In this document: piece after piece, positions 52,839-63,408 of the stretch
Position numbering within the stretch: the stretch's first letter is position 1
Layout: each line of letters opens with the position of its first letter
Source: Ferruginibacter sp.
Lineage (GTDB): Bacteria; Bacteroidota; Bacteroidia; Chitinophagales; Chitinophagaceae
Direction: 5' to 3'
Assembly: GCA_025362235.1 (NCBI GenBank)
Contig: JANYGZ010000103.1
Coordinates: 1-63,749 of the forward strand
DNA: 63,749 nt
Notes under the pieces: generated by a model
Told to the model about the DNA's origin: nothing
What the model saw: only the letters and a program-made list of their open reading frames with translations
Database searches by the model: none
Position numbers and translations under genes: made by a program

Positions 52839-53149
52839 GAAACTGTAAAATTTATAATAAGCATTCAGGCTGTTGCATTGGTAAATTCCTTTGTAATGGC
52901 CTTTTTTATTTTTTGCCGAAAATCAAGTTAAAATATTATTACGGGTTGTTTACTACTTTTTGTTTTTTATGGTTGTATAAATTTAAATGCCAGGTAAAAA
53001 AACCCCATCAACCTGTAAGAATAAATATTACTGGAATGCTTTACTGTATTAGTTCTTAACAAATGCATAAAGATTTTATACTGGTAACCATTTTAAACAG
53101 TTTCTAACAAATTACTTAAAATACCAATTTATTTTATTGTAATCATTCG

Positions 53150-53157
53150 TATCTTTG
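53150..53157 (+). promoter_or_regulatory. -7 box TATCTTTG of gapA
   Basis: Exact TAnnTTTG match 36 nt before the ATG at 53194. This is the strongest signal in the 355-bp gene-free stretch 52839-53193, which otherwise shows only A+T-rich sequence. Confidence 0.55.
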
Positions 53158-53190
53158 CTGTGTTTCTAATAATCAAATAAATCATCCTAA

Positions 53191-54204
<1,014 letters not shown>

Positions 54205-54334
54205 AGGAATTATAATATACGCTTGTTACTTTTAAAGTGGGCTAGTGTTATTTTATTCTGTTTTTATTGACAACTTTTTGTACCGCATAATAATTTGATT
54301 TTTTGTAATGCGGTTCTTATGCAATAATATAATT

Positions 54335-54366
54335 GCAAGGCTTTCAAATTTATTTGAAAGCCTTGC
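54335..54366 (+). terminator. Perfect hairpin between gapA and pgk
   Basis: Arms GCAAGGCTTTCAAA (54335-54348) and TTTGAAAGCCTTGC (54353-54366) form a 14-bp perfect stem with a TTTA loop. The T tract after it is weak (TGATTTTAT), so it may be an attenuator, a processing or stability element, or a partial terminator. It sits inside the open frame that extends upstream of pgk. Confidence 0.7.
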
Positions 54367-54418
54367 TGATTTTATAACCTTAAAACTAAGTTCTCCGCTT
54401 CCTGTGGAGACAAGCAGT

Positions 54419-55636
54419 ATGAGCAAATTTTCAAATTACAACTTCGCAGGTAAAAAAGCATTGGTACGTGTTGATTTCAATGTGCCTTTAGATGCTAACT
54501 TCAACATTACAGACGATACAAGGATGACGGCAACCATTCCAACTATAAAAAAAATATTGGCAGATGGTGGCAGCGCTATTTTAATGAGCCATTTTGGCCG
54601 CCCGAAAGATGGGCCAACAGATAAGTATTCATTAAAACACCTGGTGAATCATTTATCTGAATTATTAAATGCCTCTGCTTCTGGCGATGCAGCCACAAAA
54701 GTATTTTTTGCTGATGATTGTATTGGAGAGCAGGCAAACCTTACCGCCAATATGTTGCGCCCAGGCGAAGTATTATTATTAGAAAATCTTCGCTTTTACA
54801 AGGAAGAAGAAAAAGGCGACGAAACATTTGCAGAGAAATTAAGTAAGCTCGGTGATGTGTATGTTAACGATGCATTCGGTACCGCTCACAGGGCACATGC
54901 ATCCACTGCGGTAATTGCAAAATTTTTTGCCGCCGATAAAAGAATGTTTGGTTTGTTAATGGAAAGTGAAGTGCTGAGTGCTGAAAAAGTATTGCATGAG
55001 GCAGAAAAACCATTCACTGCAATTATTGGCGGGGCAAAGGTCTCGGATAAAATTTTAATTATTGAAAATTTATTGGAAAGAGCAACCGATATAATTATTG
55101 GCGGCGGAATGGCCTATACTTTTATTAAGGCAAGAGGAGGAAAAATAGGTAAGTCGCTTTGTGAAGATGACCGCCTGGATACAGCTTTGGATATTTTAGA
55201 AAAAGCCAAACAAAAAAATGTAAGCATCCACTTGCCCGAAGATTCAGTTATAGCAGATAAGTTTGCGGCAGATGCCAATACAGAAATTCGCCCGAGTGAT
55301 GCTATTTCGGATGGCTGGATCGGTTTGGATATTGGCCCTAAAGCTATTGGTATTTTTAGTGAAGTGATACGCAATTCAAAAACTATTTTGTGGAATGGCC
55401 CAATGGGGGTTTTTGAAATGGAAAAATTTCAGAACGGCACCAAATCTGTTGCGCTTGCTGTGGCCGATGCTACTGCAAAAGGGGCTTTTAGTTTGGTTGG
55501 CGGCGGTGATAGCGTAGCTGCTGTAAACCAATTTAAGTTAGCCGATAAAGTTAGTTATGTAAGTACTGGTGGCGGCGCAATGCTAGAATACTTTGAAGGA
55601 AAAGTATTGCCTGGAATTGCTGCTATAAAGGAGTAA
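54419..55636 (+). CDS. pgk: Phosphoglycerate kinase
   Basis: Transfers phosphate from 1,3-bisphosphoglycerate to ADP. Typical segments are [36 protein letters not shown], and the C-terminal [14 protein letters not shown] and [14 protein letters not shown]. The frame is open upstream to an ATG at 54308, but that stretch contains the perfect hairpin 54335-54366 and has no family resemblance. The ATG at 54419 ([21 protein letters not shown]) gives 405 aa, the normal size. Confidence 0.95.
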   Translation: MSKFSNYNFAGKKALVRVDFNVPLDANFNITDDTRMTATIPTIKKILADGGSAILMSHFGRPKDGPTDKYSLKHLVNHLSELLNASASGDAATKVFFADDCIGEQANLTANMLRPGEVLLLENLRFYKEEEKGDETFAEKLSKLGDVYVNDAFGTAHRAHASTAVIAKFFAADKRMFGLLMESEVLSAEKVLHEAEKPFTAIIGGAKVSDKILIIENLLERATDIIIGGGMAYTFIKARGGKIGKSLCEDDRLDTALDILEKAKQKNVSIHLPEDSVIADKFAADANTEIRPSDAISDGWIGLDIGPKAIGIFSEVIRNSKTILWNGPMGVFEMEKFQNGTKSVALAVADATAKGAFSLVGGGDSVAAVNQFKLADKVSYVSTGGGAMLEYFEGKVLPGIAAIKE

Positions 55637-55826
55637 ACAGATTGCTGAAATAATTAACTTCATTGCTCAAAATATTTAGTTCAATTGTTCGTCATAAAAA
55701 AATAAGCAAGGGGGGAAGGTTTTTAATTCATTATCTTTCTGCTAATATTTATTTCATTTCGCTATAAATTATTTTATACCTGATAATTTATATATATTTA
55801 AATTCTAAACAATAAAACTTAACAAT

Positions 55827-56411
55827 ATGAAACGTCCCGGATTATTAATAATTCTAGCCATTGTTGTAATTGTTGGCTTTTTAGGTTGCAATGGTTACAA
55901 TGGTTTGGTAACGCAGGATGAGGCAGTTAAAAAATCATGGGCCAATGTGCAAACTGAATACCAGAACCGTTCTGACTTAGTTGGTAATTTGGTAAATACT
56001 GTAAAAGGTGCCGCTAATTTTGAGCAAAAAACATTAACTGATGTAGTAGAAGCGAGGGCTAAAGCAACCAGTGTAAATATCAATGCCGATAACCTTACGC
56101 CAGAAAAGATTGCAGAATTTCAGGCTGCACAAGGCCAGTTGAGTGGTTCATTAAGCCGTTTACTCGCTACTGTAGAAGCTTATCCTACTTTAAAAGCTAC
56201 AGAAAATTTCACCCAATTACAACGGCAGTTGGAAGGCATTGAAAACGGCATAAAAAATTCCCGCAAAGTTTTTAACGATGAGATAAATGTGTACAATACA
56301 AAAGTGCGCTCTTTTCCAATGAATATTTTAGGAGGCCTTTTCGGCTTTAAACAAAAGGAAGGTTTTAAGGCAGATGCCGGCGCAGAAAAAGCTCCGGAGG
56401 TTAAATTTTAA
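55827..56411 (+). CDS. LemA-family protein, first copy
   Basis: 194 residues with an N-terminal hydrophobic anchor (about 5-20) ending in a lipobox-like GFLGC (Cys21). The LemA helical domain follows with YNGLVTQDEAVKKSWANVQTEYQNRSDLVGNLVNTVKG and a C-terminal YNTKVRSFPMNILGGLFGFKQKEGF. LemA proteins are membrane-linked, of unknown biochemical role. It starts a four-gene run LemA-LemA-TPM-TPM; the second LemA gene follows after 14 nt. Confidence 0.9.
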   Translation: MKRPGLLIILAIVVIVGFLGCNGYNGLVTQDEAVKKSWANVQTEYQNRSDLVGNLVNTVKGAANFEQKTLTDVVEARAKATSVNINADNLTPEKIAEFQAAQGQLSGSLSRLLATVEAYPTLKATENFTQLQRQLEGIENGIKNSRKVFNDEINVYNTKVRSFPMNILGGLFGFKQKEGFKADAGAEKAPEVKF

Positions 56412-56425
56412 GCATCTCCAGCATC

Positions 56426-57016
56426 ATGAACAATAAACGCTATGGTGGTTATATTATCGGTGGAATAGTAATTCTTCTACTTATCTTTTTTACAGTTACG
56501 TATAACGGACTGGTAAAAAAAGAAGAGTTGGTAAAACTTCAATGGAATGAAGTGCAAAATGCCTATCAAAGAAGGATTGATTTTATTCCTAATGTTGTTA
56601 ATGTAGTAAAGGGGCAGGCAGATTTTGAACAAACTACTTTACAGCAACTTACTGAGGCAAGGGCTAAGGCTACTACAGTAAATGTTTCAGGTAAAGAAAT
56701 ATCAGCAGAAGCCTATAACCAGCAAAGTGCAGCACAGGATGGGCTGGCTTCGGCAACAAACAGGTTATTGATTACTGTAGAAAAATATCCCAAATTAAAA
56801 GGGGCAGCAGCTTTTAAAGGATTACAAACACAATTGGAAGGAACTGAAAGAAGAATAAAAATTGCCCGGAAAGATTTTAATGTTGCCATAGCGGATTACA
56901 ACAGTTCGGTGAGAAGTTTTCCTACAAAAGTAGTGGCGGGTATTTTTGGATTTAAATCCAGCGACGGATTTCAGTCAGATGCCGGAGCAGACAAATCAGT
57001 AGAAATAAAATTTTAA
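56426..57016 (+). CDS. LemA-family protein, second copy
   Basis: 196 residues, paralogue of the preceding gene, with an N-terminal membrane helix (about 7-25) but no lipobox Cys. Same layout: YNGLVKKEELVKLQWNEVQNAYQRRIDFIPNVVNVVKGQADFE, EGTERRIKIARKDFNVAIADYNSSVRSFP and a C-terminal AGIFGFKSSDGFQSDAGADKS. The two LemA proteins may form a mixed assembly, one lipid-anchored and one membrane-spanning. The next gene starts 9 nt downstream. Confidence 0.9.
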   Translation: MNNKRYGGYIIGGIVILLLIFFTVTYNGLVKKEELVKLQWNEVQNAYQRRIDFIPNVVNVVKGQADFEQTTLQQLTEARAKATTVNVSGKEISAEAYNQQSAAQDGLASATNRLLITVEKYPKLKGAAAFKGLQTQLEGTERRIKIARKDFNVAIADYNSSVRSFPTKVVAGIFGFKSSDGFQSDAGADKSVEIKF

Positions 57017-57025
57017 TATTTAATT

Positions 57026-57490
57026 GTGGGTATATTTTCTTTTTTATATAAACCAAAGGAATTTTTTTCTGCAAAGGATAAAGAGCAGATAGTACAGGCA
57101 ATTCGTAATGCAGAAAGAGAAACAAGCGGCGAAATAAGAGTGTATGTAGAAAGTAAGAATCCCTTTGTAAATGTTATGGACAGGGCTGCCGAGGTGTTCT
57201 TTAATTTAAAAATGGATAAGACTGAGGATCGTAATGGAGTGCTTTTATACATTGCTATGAAACATAAAGAACTGGCTTTGTTTGCTGATGAAGGAATTTA
57301 TAAAAAAGTAGGGACAGATTATTGGAACATAGAAGTTAAAAATATGATAGCCCTTTTTTCAAAAGAAAATATCAGCAATGGAATTGAGCAGTGCGTTGAA
57401 CATATTGGCCAAACATTAAAAGAAAAATTTCCTTATAATGCTACTACCGATAAAAATGAATTGCCCGATGATATAGTATTTGGAAGATGA
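57026..57490 (+). CDS. TPM-domain protein, cytosolic form
   Basis: 154 residues with a GTG start (57026) and no signal peptide. The TPM (YgcG/TLP18.3) domain is visible: IRNAERETSGEIRVYVESKNPF, EDRNGVLLYIAMKHKELALFADEGIYKKVG and LKEKFPYN near the end. TPM domains have been linked to phosphatase activity and photosystem repair in plants; the bacterial role is open. Encoded between LemA 2 and the secreted TPM protein in one likely operon. Confidence 0.83.
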   Translation: MGIFSFLYKPKEFFSAKDKEQIVQAIRNAERETSGEIRVYVESKNPFVNVMDRAAEVFFNLKMDKTEDRNGVLLYIAMKHKELALFADEGIYKKVGTDYWNIEVKNMIALFSKENISNGIEQCVEHIGQTLKEKFPYNATTDKNELPDDIVFGR

Positions 57491-57561
57491 GCAAAAGTCA
57501 TAATCCGTTCAGTTAAAAGATAATCTAAAAAAATAAAAAGTTTTCCTTTTGGGAAAAGGGC

Positions 57562-58368
57562 ATGAAAAAATTTTCCTTCATATTACTGTCAGTTTTTATT
57601 TCTTTCATTGCCTTTGCTCAGCAGGGGCAAAATTTCTCTATTGATAAAATCATTAGTTCCCCGCCAAGTCCGGCAAGATTGGTAAATGATTATGCCAATA
57701 TTTTAACACCCGATCAAAACCAGGCTCTCGAAAGAAAATTATACCAGTTTGATGATACAACTTCTAACCAGGTTGTAGTGGTTATTGTGCCCAGATTAGA
57801 TGGAAAAGATGTAGCTGATGTAGCAATTGAATTGGGTAGAAAATGGGGCGTTGGTGATAAAAAAAATAATAATGGTGTTGTATTATTGGTTTCAGTTGAG
57901 GATAGAAAACTAAATATCTCTCCCGCTTACGGACTTGAAAAAGCATTACCCGATTTAACCTGCCAGCAAATAATAGAAAATATAATTGTTCCGAACTTTA
58001 AGGGCAATGATTATTATGCCGGCATCAACCAGGGAACCGATGCAATCATAGAGGCTACAAAAGGAGAGTTTAAGGCGCCTGAAAATTATACCAGAAGAGG
58101 CAAATCTTCCGGCCTTGGCAGATTAGTTTTTTTTGCTATTATTATCATTATTTTTTTAGCGATCAGCTCTGGCGGCCGGGGGGGGGGCGGTGGTTCTTTT
58201 ATGAGTAGTGGTGGAGTAATGCCGTTTATACTGGGAAGTATTCTCGGAAGCGCAACCCGAGGCGGTGGCGGATGGGGCGGCGGCGGAGGTGGCTCTTCAG
58301 GAGGAGGTGGCTTCGGTGGTTTTGGCGGTGGTAGTTTTGGCGGTGGCGGATCAAGCGGCAGCTGGTAA
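57562..58368 (+). CDS. Secreted TPM-domain protein with glycine-rich C-terminus (YgcG-like)
   Basis: 268 residues: signal peptide (about 1-20), TPM domain (about 32-165; LVNDYANILTPDQNQALERKLYQFDDTTSNQVVVVIVPRLDGKDVADVAIELGRKWGVG), a membrane helix (about 190-205) and a tail of Gly, Ser and Phe repeats of the GGGGFGG and GGGSFGGGGSSG type. This layout (TPM, membrane helix, Gly-rich end) is the YgcG form that accompanies LemA genes in many bacteria. The coding sequence contains a run of ten G residues (58178-58187), a slippage risk. A strong terminator follows. Confidence 0.9.
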   Translation: MKKFSFILLSVFISFIAFAQQGQNFSIDKIISSPPSPARLVNDYANILTPDQNQALERKLYQFDDTTSNQVVVVIVPRLDGKDVADVAIELGRKWGVGDKKNNNGVVLLVSVEDRKLNISPAYGLEKALPDLTCQQIIENIIVPNFKGNDYYAGINQGTDAIIEATKGEFKAPENYTRRGKSSGLGRLVFFAIIIIIFLAISSGGRGGGGGSFMSSGGVMPFILGSILGSATRGGGGWGGGGGGSSGGGGFGGFGGGSFGGGGSSGSW

Positions 58369-58385
58369 AAAAAATAATTTCATAT

Positions 58386-58418
58386 AAAAAATCCCAACTT
58401 CTAAGGTTGGGATTTTTT
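58386..58418. terminator. Terminator between the TPM operon and the M1 peptidase gene
   Basis: Arms AAAAAATCCCAAC (58386-58398) and GTTGGGATTTTTT (58406-58418) form a perfect 13-bp stem with T tracts on both strands. It sits between convergent genes and can serve both. Confidence 0.88.
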
Positions 58419-58446
58419 GTCAATTTAATGTTATATAAGCGCCAAT

Positions 58447-60888
58447 TTATTTATACGCTTGCTTGATATATTCTGCTACTTCTCCGGGTTTTGCTTTTGA
58501 AAGTTTGTCGAACCCTGATTTAAATGCAGGATCAGTCATACTTTTATATTGTTCGGGAATGAATCCCCTGAATTTTATAACATAATCTATACCTTTTTTT
58601 ACTTTGGCTGCACCATTTACTTTTAACAGATAATCGCAAAAAGCGGTGGTCATTTTTAGTTTATCCTGGTTTGGCGGGGCTTGGTTATATCGGCCGGCAA
58701 TAAAATCAAAATCAGCTTCTGTGCCATTTGATATAAATATAGCAGTTACGGTTTCACCCAATGCACCTTTTGCATCTGTGCTATATTTTTTTGCCAACTC
58801 ATAAGAGTTTGCAGGTTCCAATATACTTAGGCCTCCCAATGCAGCACCCGCAACAGTATAGGAAGAGTCATTTATATATTTTTTATAAAGTGGCCCGTAT
58901 TTTATATTAGTGGTTGCAGCCAAAAAATTTAATGCCGCTGCCTTTGTTTTTTTGTCTTTTTCACTATCCGCTATCACTTCAATTGCAGCAATAACCTTCT
59001 CATCTTTTGCAAATTTAGATTTGGCTAACCTGTCTATGGTTAACCTTTGTAAACCTGGATATTTATCCTTTAAACCAAGTGATAATTCCGACATATTTTT
59101 TTTGCTGAAATAATCCAACGCTTCTTTTCTATCAAGATAATTGTGTGCAAATTTATATTGGTGAATAAAATTATCTGCGGTTTTATTATCTGTCTTTTCA
59201 CAAAGCAATGATTTATCTGCATCTACATTAATCAAATCCGGATGTTGTTTATAGGTAAAAGTAAAAGTATCAATACTATTTTCTACCCATACTTTATAAC
59301 TCTGTTTGCTGGCGCCATTATATACATCTACGGTCATAGGTAATCTAAATATTTTGCCGGTTTTTTGAATTTGCTCAATAATAACCTTTGCCTTGCCACT
59401 TGCATCGTCGTAAACATAATCGATTTTTAATTTAGGGTGGCCGCTGCCAAAATACCACTGGTTCCAAAACCAATGCATATCCTGCCCGGTAACTTCTTCA
59501 AAAGCTAAACGCAACTGATCTGCTTCACCTGGTTTAAATTTGTTTGTGGTTAAATAATTGTTGAGGGATTTAAAAAATGCATCATCTCCAACATAATTAC
59601 GCAACATATTTAATATGCGGCCGCCTTTATTGTAACTAACGGCATCAAACATATCTTCTTTGTTTGAATAGTTAAAACGAACCAGGTCTTTTTTATCACT
59701 ACCACTTTGCAGGTAGCCTAGCATATCATCAAGGTTATGGTCATCGGCAAAATCTTTACCATGTTTATATTCATCCCATAGATATTCGCTATAATTTGCA
59801 AAGCTTTCATTTAATGTAAGGTTGCTCCAGCTTTCTGCAGTAACCAAATCACCAAACCAATGATGAAATAATTCATGTGCAATTGTCTCTTCCCAAACAT
59901 TGCCATCAGTTAACTGCCTTGCATTTTGATAAGCGCTTTCCTGGTGTAATGTTGCAGTAGTATTTTCCATTGCACCACTAACATAATCCCTTCCTACCAT
60001 TTGCGAATATTTTGGCCACGCATACTCAAAGTTTAATTTTGTCGAAAAAAAGCCAATCATTTCAGGGGTATTACCAAATACTCCTCTTGCATATGGAGCT
60101 TCTTTTTTCTCCACATAATAACTTACCTCTTTTCCTTTATAAGCATCTTTAATAATAGCAAAATCGCCTGCTCCCATGAAAAATAAATAAGGGGCATTAG
60201 GCAAATCCATTTTCCAGTAATCAGTTCTTGTACCGTCATTATTTTTCTTTTTACTTATTAATAAACCATTGCTAAGCGTTACATATTTATCAGGAACTGT
60301 CATATAAATTTCCTGTGTAGATTTTTGATTCGGTTTATCAATTGTAGGCATCCAGGTACTGTTAGACTCAGTCTCTCCCTGCGTCCATATTTGTACCGGT
60401 TTGTTTTTATCTTCTTCTGTAGGTTTAATGAAGTATAGCCCCTTTGCATCGGTTATTGCTGCACTTCCTTCTACTTTTAAATCATTAGGTTTTGAGGTAT
60501 AGCTTATATAGATGGTATAATTTTCTCCTCCTTTGTAAACCCGGTCGAGTTTTATAAATAATTGCATTCCATCATATACATATTTTAGCCCTGATTTGGC
60601 AGACCCTTTAATTAAAGCTATTTCTTTAATATCCATCCCCTTTGCATCTAAGGTCAATGAGTCGGTCGGATAAAAATGCGGTTTTAATGTTATCCAGGCT
60701 TTTCCATACATCCATGCTTTTGCATAATCAAACTTTACCTCTAATTTGGTATGCACCAATTCGTTGGTTTTGGAATAACTGGCCCTGTATATCTTTTTCC
60801 ATAAAGTATCTTCCGCACTATTGTCGGGTTGGGCTTTGGCAAGTGAAACACACGAAATAATTGTAATAAAAATGATTATTTTCTTCAT
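58447..60888 (-). CDS. Secreted M1-family zinc aminopeptidase
   Basis: 813 residues with a signal peptide (about 1-19). The N-terminal beta-domain carries WTQGETESNSTWMPTIDKPNQK; the substrate motif GAMEN is in DYVSGAMENTTAT, and the zinc site HELFHH (His near residue 338) is followed 18 residues later by the third ligand Glu in LTLNESFANYSEYLW. A HEAT-like C-terminal region ends the protein. It removes N-terminal residues from peptides, probably in the periplasm. Monocistronic, with a TACTTTTG box 20 nt before the ATG. Confidence 0.93.
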   Translation of the reverse strand: MKKIIIFITIISCVSLAKAQPDNSAEDTLWKKIYRASYSKTNELVHTKLEVKFDYAKAWMYGKAWITLKPHFYPTDSLTLDAKGMDIKEIALIKGSAKSGLKYVYDGMQLFIKLDRVYKGGENYTIYISYTSKPNDLKVEGSAAITDAKGLYFIKPTEEDKNKPVQIWTQGETESNSTWMPTIDKPNQKSTQEIYMTVPDKYVTLSNGLLISKKKNNDGTRTDYWKMDLPNAPYLFFMGAGDFAIIKDAYKGKEVSYYVEKKEAPYARGVFGNTPEMIGFFSTKLNFEYAWPKYSQMVGRDYVSGAMENTTATLHQESAYQNARQLTDGNVWEETIAHELFHHWFGDLVTAESWSNLTLNESFANYSEYLWDEYKHGKDFADDHNLDDMLGYLQSGSDKKDLVRFNYSNKEDMFDAVSYNKGGRILNMLRNYVGDDAFFKSLNNYLTTNKFKPGEADQLRLAFEEVTGQDMHWFWNQWYFGSGHPKLKIDYVYDDASGKAKVIIEQIQKTGKIFRLPMTVDVYNGASKQSYKVWVENSIDTFTFTYKQHPDLINVDADKSLLCEKTDNKTADNFIHQYKFAHNYLDRKEALDYFSKKNMSELSLGLKDKYPGLQRLTIDRLAKSKFAKDEKVIAAIEVIADSEKDKKTKAAALNFLAATTNIKYGPLYKKYINDSSYTVAGAALGGLSILEPANSYELAKKYSTDAKGALGETVTAIFISNGTEADFDFIAGRYNQAPPNQDKLKMTTAFCDYLLKVNGAAKVKKGIDYVIKFRGFIPEQYKSMTDPAFKSGFDKLSKAKPGEVAEYIKQAYK

Positions 60889-60908
60889 ATAAGTTTTTTA
60901 ATTGGGTG

Positions 60909-60916
60909 CAAAAGTA
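60909..60916 (-). promoter_or_regulatory. -7 box TACTTTTG of the M1 aminopeptidase gene
   Basis: Exact TAnnTTTG match on the minus strand, 20 nt before the ATG at 60888. Confidence 0.5.
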
Positions 60917-60978
60917 GCCCTGTGTTTTTAAAGAGAAACGTTTTTTTGGATAAATGGCAAAACCATAACTATAATAAG

Positions 60979-60986
60979 TAGTTTTG
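60979..60986 (+). promoter_or_regulatory. -7 box TAGTTTTG of the DUF4476 gene
   Basis: Exact TAnnTTTG match 20 nt before the ATG at 61007, divergent from the M1 peptidase promoter. Confidence 0.5.
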
Positions 60987-61006
60987 TAATCAAAGTAAAA
61001 CACAGC

Positions 61007-62284
61007 ATGAAGTATTTACAGTACGGCATTTTTTTTATTAGCCTCTTTTTTTCCCTTAACCTGAAAGCACAGCAAAATCATTTTATTTATATACAAACAG
61101 ACCATAACCAGCCTTTTTATTTAAAACTTGATAAAACTGTTTACAGTTCAACCGCATCAGGTTATATGATAATTCCTAAACTAAAGACGGGTTCTTACAC
61201 TTTGGTAATTGGTTTCCCTAAAGATGAATGGTCAGAACAAAAGATGCATTGTTCTATTGATGATAAAGATCTTGGTTACCTGCTTAAAAACTTTGGCGAT
61301 AAAGGGTGGGGGCTTTTTAATTTACAATCATTAAGGGTATCAATGGCACAAGATAATGAAAAGAGTACTGCTGTTGCTGTCAGTTTTAAATCTGATGCGT
61401 TTTCAAATATGCTGTCGATTGTAGTAAATGATTCAACAATAAAACAAAATGAGCCGGCAAAAGAAGAAACTAAAAAGCCAGTTGTGGAGGTAGTAAAGGT
61501 AGAAGAACCTCCGGTAACTGTAAAACCTGAAAAGGATAAGCCAGTTGAAATAAAAAAACCAGTTGAAGAAGTTGTGAAAGTAGCGGAACCACCAATAATT
61601 ATAAAACTAGAAAAAGATAAAGTAGTTGAAATACAAAAAACTGCAATGGTAGCTGATCAGGCGCTTATTTCGAAAAAACTTACTAAAAAAACAGCAGATG
61701 GTATAGAAATGGTATACATCGATGCTGATGGCGGAAATCAGGATACAGTGAATATTTTTATTCCTGTAGATAAAGAGATTGCTGAAACTTTATCAAATTC
61801 CGCAACAACAATAAAAACAAAGGATACAGCCCGAAAGGAAACTGCATCAGTATCTGTACCAATTGAAGAAAAAAAGAAAGATTCAAAATTTCTTGAAATA
61901 GAACTTCCAAACCCTAATAGTACAGTAAAGGAAACTAAGGCAGATACACTGGTTCAGCAGAGCATGCCAAAATCGCCCGTTATAATTTCAGATTGTAAAA
62001 GCTTTGCAACAAATGATGATTTTTTGAAGCTGCGTAAAAAAATGGCAGCAGTAGATAATCCGGAAGATATGATCAGCATAGCAAAAAAAATATTTAAGTC
62101 AAAGTGCTTTACTACAGAGCAGGTTAAAAACTTATGCGTATTATTTTTAAAAGATTCCGTAAAGTATGATTTCTTTGATGCAGTTTATCCCTTTGTTTCC
62201 GACCCTCAAAATTTTGAAACACTGGAAAGCCAGTTAGCCGATAGTTATTATATTAAACGTTTTAAAGTAATGATAAAAAATTAA
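61007..62284 (+). CDS. Secreted DUF4476 protein with Pro/Lys/Glu-rich linker
   Basis: 425 residues: signal peptide (about 1-22), an N-terminal beta-domain (about 23-140; NHFIYIQTDHNQPFYLKLDK and GYMIIPKLKTGSYTLVIGFPKDEW, a pattern common in Bacteroidota), a low-complexity linker (about 150-305) with two copies of a KPVxEVVKVxEPP-type unit, and a C-terminal DUF4476 domain (about 325-425; FLKLRKKMAAVDNPEDMISIAKKIFKSKCFTTEQVKNLCVLF). Likely a periplasmic or surface structural or sensing protein. truA follows after 28 nt. Confidence 0.82.
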   Translation: MKYLQYGIFFISLFFSLNLKAQQNHFIYIQTDHNQPFYLKLDKTVYSSTASGYMIIPKLKTGSYTLVIGFPKDEWSEQKMHCSIDDKDLGYLLKNFGDKGWGLFNLQSLRVSMAQDNEKSTAVAVSFKSDAFSNMLSIVVNDSTIKQNEPAKEETKKPVVEVVKVEEPPVTVKPEKDKPVEIKKPVEEVVKVAEPPIIIKLEKDKVVEIQKTAMVADQALISKKLTKKTADGIEMVYIDADGGNQDTVNIFIPVDKEIAETLSNSATTIKTKDTARKETASVSVPIEEKKKDSKFLEIELPNPNSTVKETKADTLVQQSMPKSPVIISDCKSFATNDDFLKLRKKMAAVDNPEDMISIAKKIFKSKCFTTEQVKNLCVLFLKDSVKYDFFDAVYPFVSDPQNFETLESQLADSYYIKRFKVMIKN

Positions 62285-62312
62285 TTGCGTCAGTTTAAAA
62301 CATAAAATAGCC

Positions 62313-63050
62313 ATGCTACGGTATTTCATTGAAGTTTCTTATAGGGGAACCAAATACTCCGGATTTCAAATTCAACAAAATGCCAATTCTATTCAGGCTG
62401 AAATAGAAAAGGCACTCAAAATATTTTTTAAAGAAGACATTAAGTTAACCTGCTCCTCACGCACCGATGCAGGCGTTCATGCAATAAGCAACTATTTTCA
62501 CTTTGATGCTCTTAGTCTACCTGTGCAGCAGGTATTAAATGAGTGTACTTATAATTTAAATGCAATTTTGCCGGATGACATTGTGGTGAAGCGTATATAT
62601 GAAGTAGAAAAAAATGCTCATTGCCGCTTTGATGCACTTAGCAGATCTTACCGCTATGATATATATCAAAATAAAGATCCTTTTGTTTCAGACAGAGCAT
62701 ACTACTATCCATATAATTTGGATATTACAAAACTACAATCAGCCGCAGATGTTTTAATAGAATACAATGATTTTACTTCTTTCTCTAAAAAAAATACCCA
62801 GGTAAAATCATTTAACTGTACTATAATAAAAAGTCAATGGACTATTCAGTATAACCTTACTATTTATAATGTTGAAGCAAATCGTTTTTTAAGGGGTATG
62901 GTGCGTGGCTTTGTTGGCACGATGCTGAAAGTGGGTACTGGTAAGATTTCAATCCACGATTTTCGTAACATTATAGAAAGTAAAAATTGCACTAATGCAG
63001 ATTTCTCGGTTCCCTCACAGGGACTTTTTCTTCTAAACGTCCGTTATTGA
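62313..63050 (+). CDS. truA: tRNA pseudouridine(38-40) synthase
   Basis: Converts uridines 38-40 of the tRNA anticodon arm to pseudouridine. The catalytic Asp52 lies in SSRTDAGVHAISN, preceded by EVSYRGTKYSGFQIQQNANSIQAEIEKAL and followed by RSYRYDIYQNKDPF and NRFLRGMVRGFVGTMLKVGTGKI. The length of 245 aa is typical. It ends 101 nt before a 13-bp hairpin. Confidence 0.95.
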   Translation: MLRYFIEVSYRGTKYSGFQIQQNANSIQAEIEKALKIFFKEDIKLTCSSRTDAGVHAISNYFHFDALSLPVQQVLNECTYNLNAILPDDIVVKRIYEVEKNAHCRFDALSRSYRYDIYQNKDPFVSDRAYYYPYNLDITKLQSAADVLIEYNDFTSFSKKNTQVKSFNCTIIKSQWTIQYNLTIYNVEANRFLRGMVRGFVGTMLKVGTGKISIHDFRNIIESKNCTNADFSVPSQGLFLLNVRY

Positions 63051-63148
63051 TTATTGACTAATATATTTAATTCAGACACTCATACAAATACTGTCTCTTT
63101 ATTATTGAGATAAAATTTGCATAAACTCTTTATGTTGGTATTCTTTTT

Positions 63149-63190
63149 AACTATTTCAGAAAATTTGTTTAAAAATATTCTGAAATAGTT
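63149..63190 (+). terminator. Hairpin downstream of truA
   Basis: Arms AACTATTTCAGAA (63149-63161) and TTCTGAAATAGTT (63178-63190) form a perfect 13-bp stem with a 16-nt A+T-rich loop. The A+T-rich stem and weak T tract make termination plausible, not certain. Confidence 0.5.
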
Positions 63191-63279
63191 TGATTTAGTT
63201 AAATGCAGTTTAGTTGTATGTTTTAAAAGATTATTCTGTTTTTAATTTGTTAATGCTGATGTTTATTTCGCTAAAAAGT

Positions 63280-63309
63280 TTGTTCTTAAATCTTATCATC
63301 CTATCTTTG
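63280..63309 (+). promoter_or_regulatory. rRNA operon promoter P1
   Basis: TTG (63280-63282), 19 nt, TATCTTTG (63302-63309): a full -33/-7 match in the gene-free stretch 63051-63749. Confidence 0.7.
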
Positions 63310-63408
63310 CCGTCCGCTAAAAATAATAGCGAAAAGTTCTTCGTAAAAACGGCTCTTTTTCATGTTTAAATTAAAAAAATATTTTTTTAATAATTAACAA
63401 AAAGAAAG

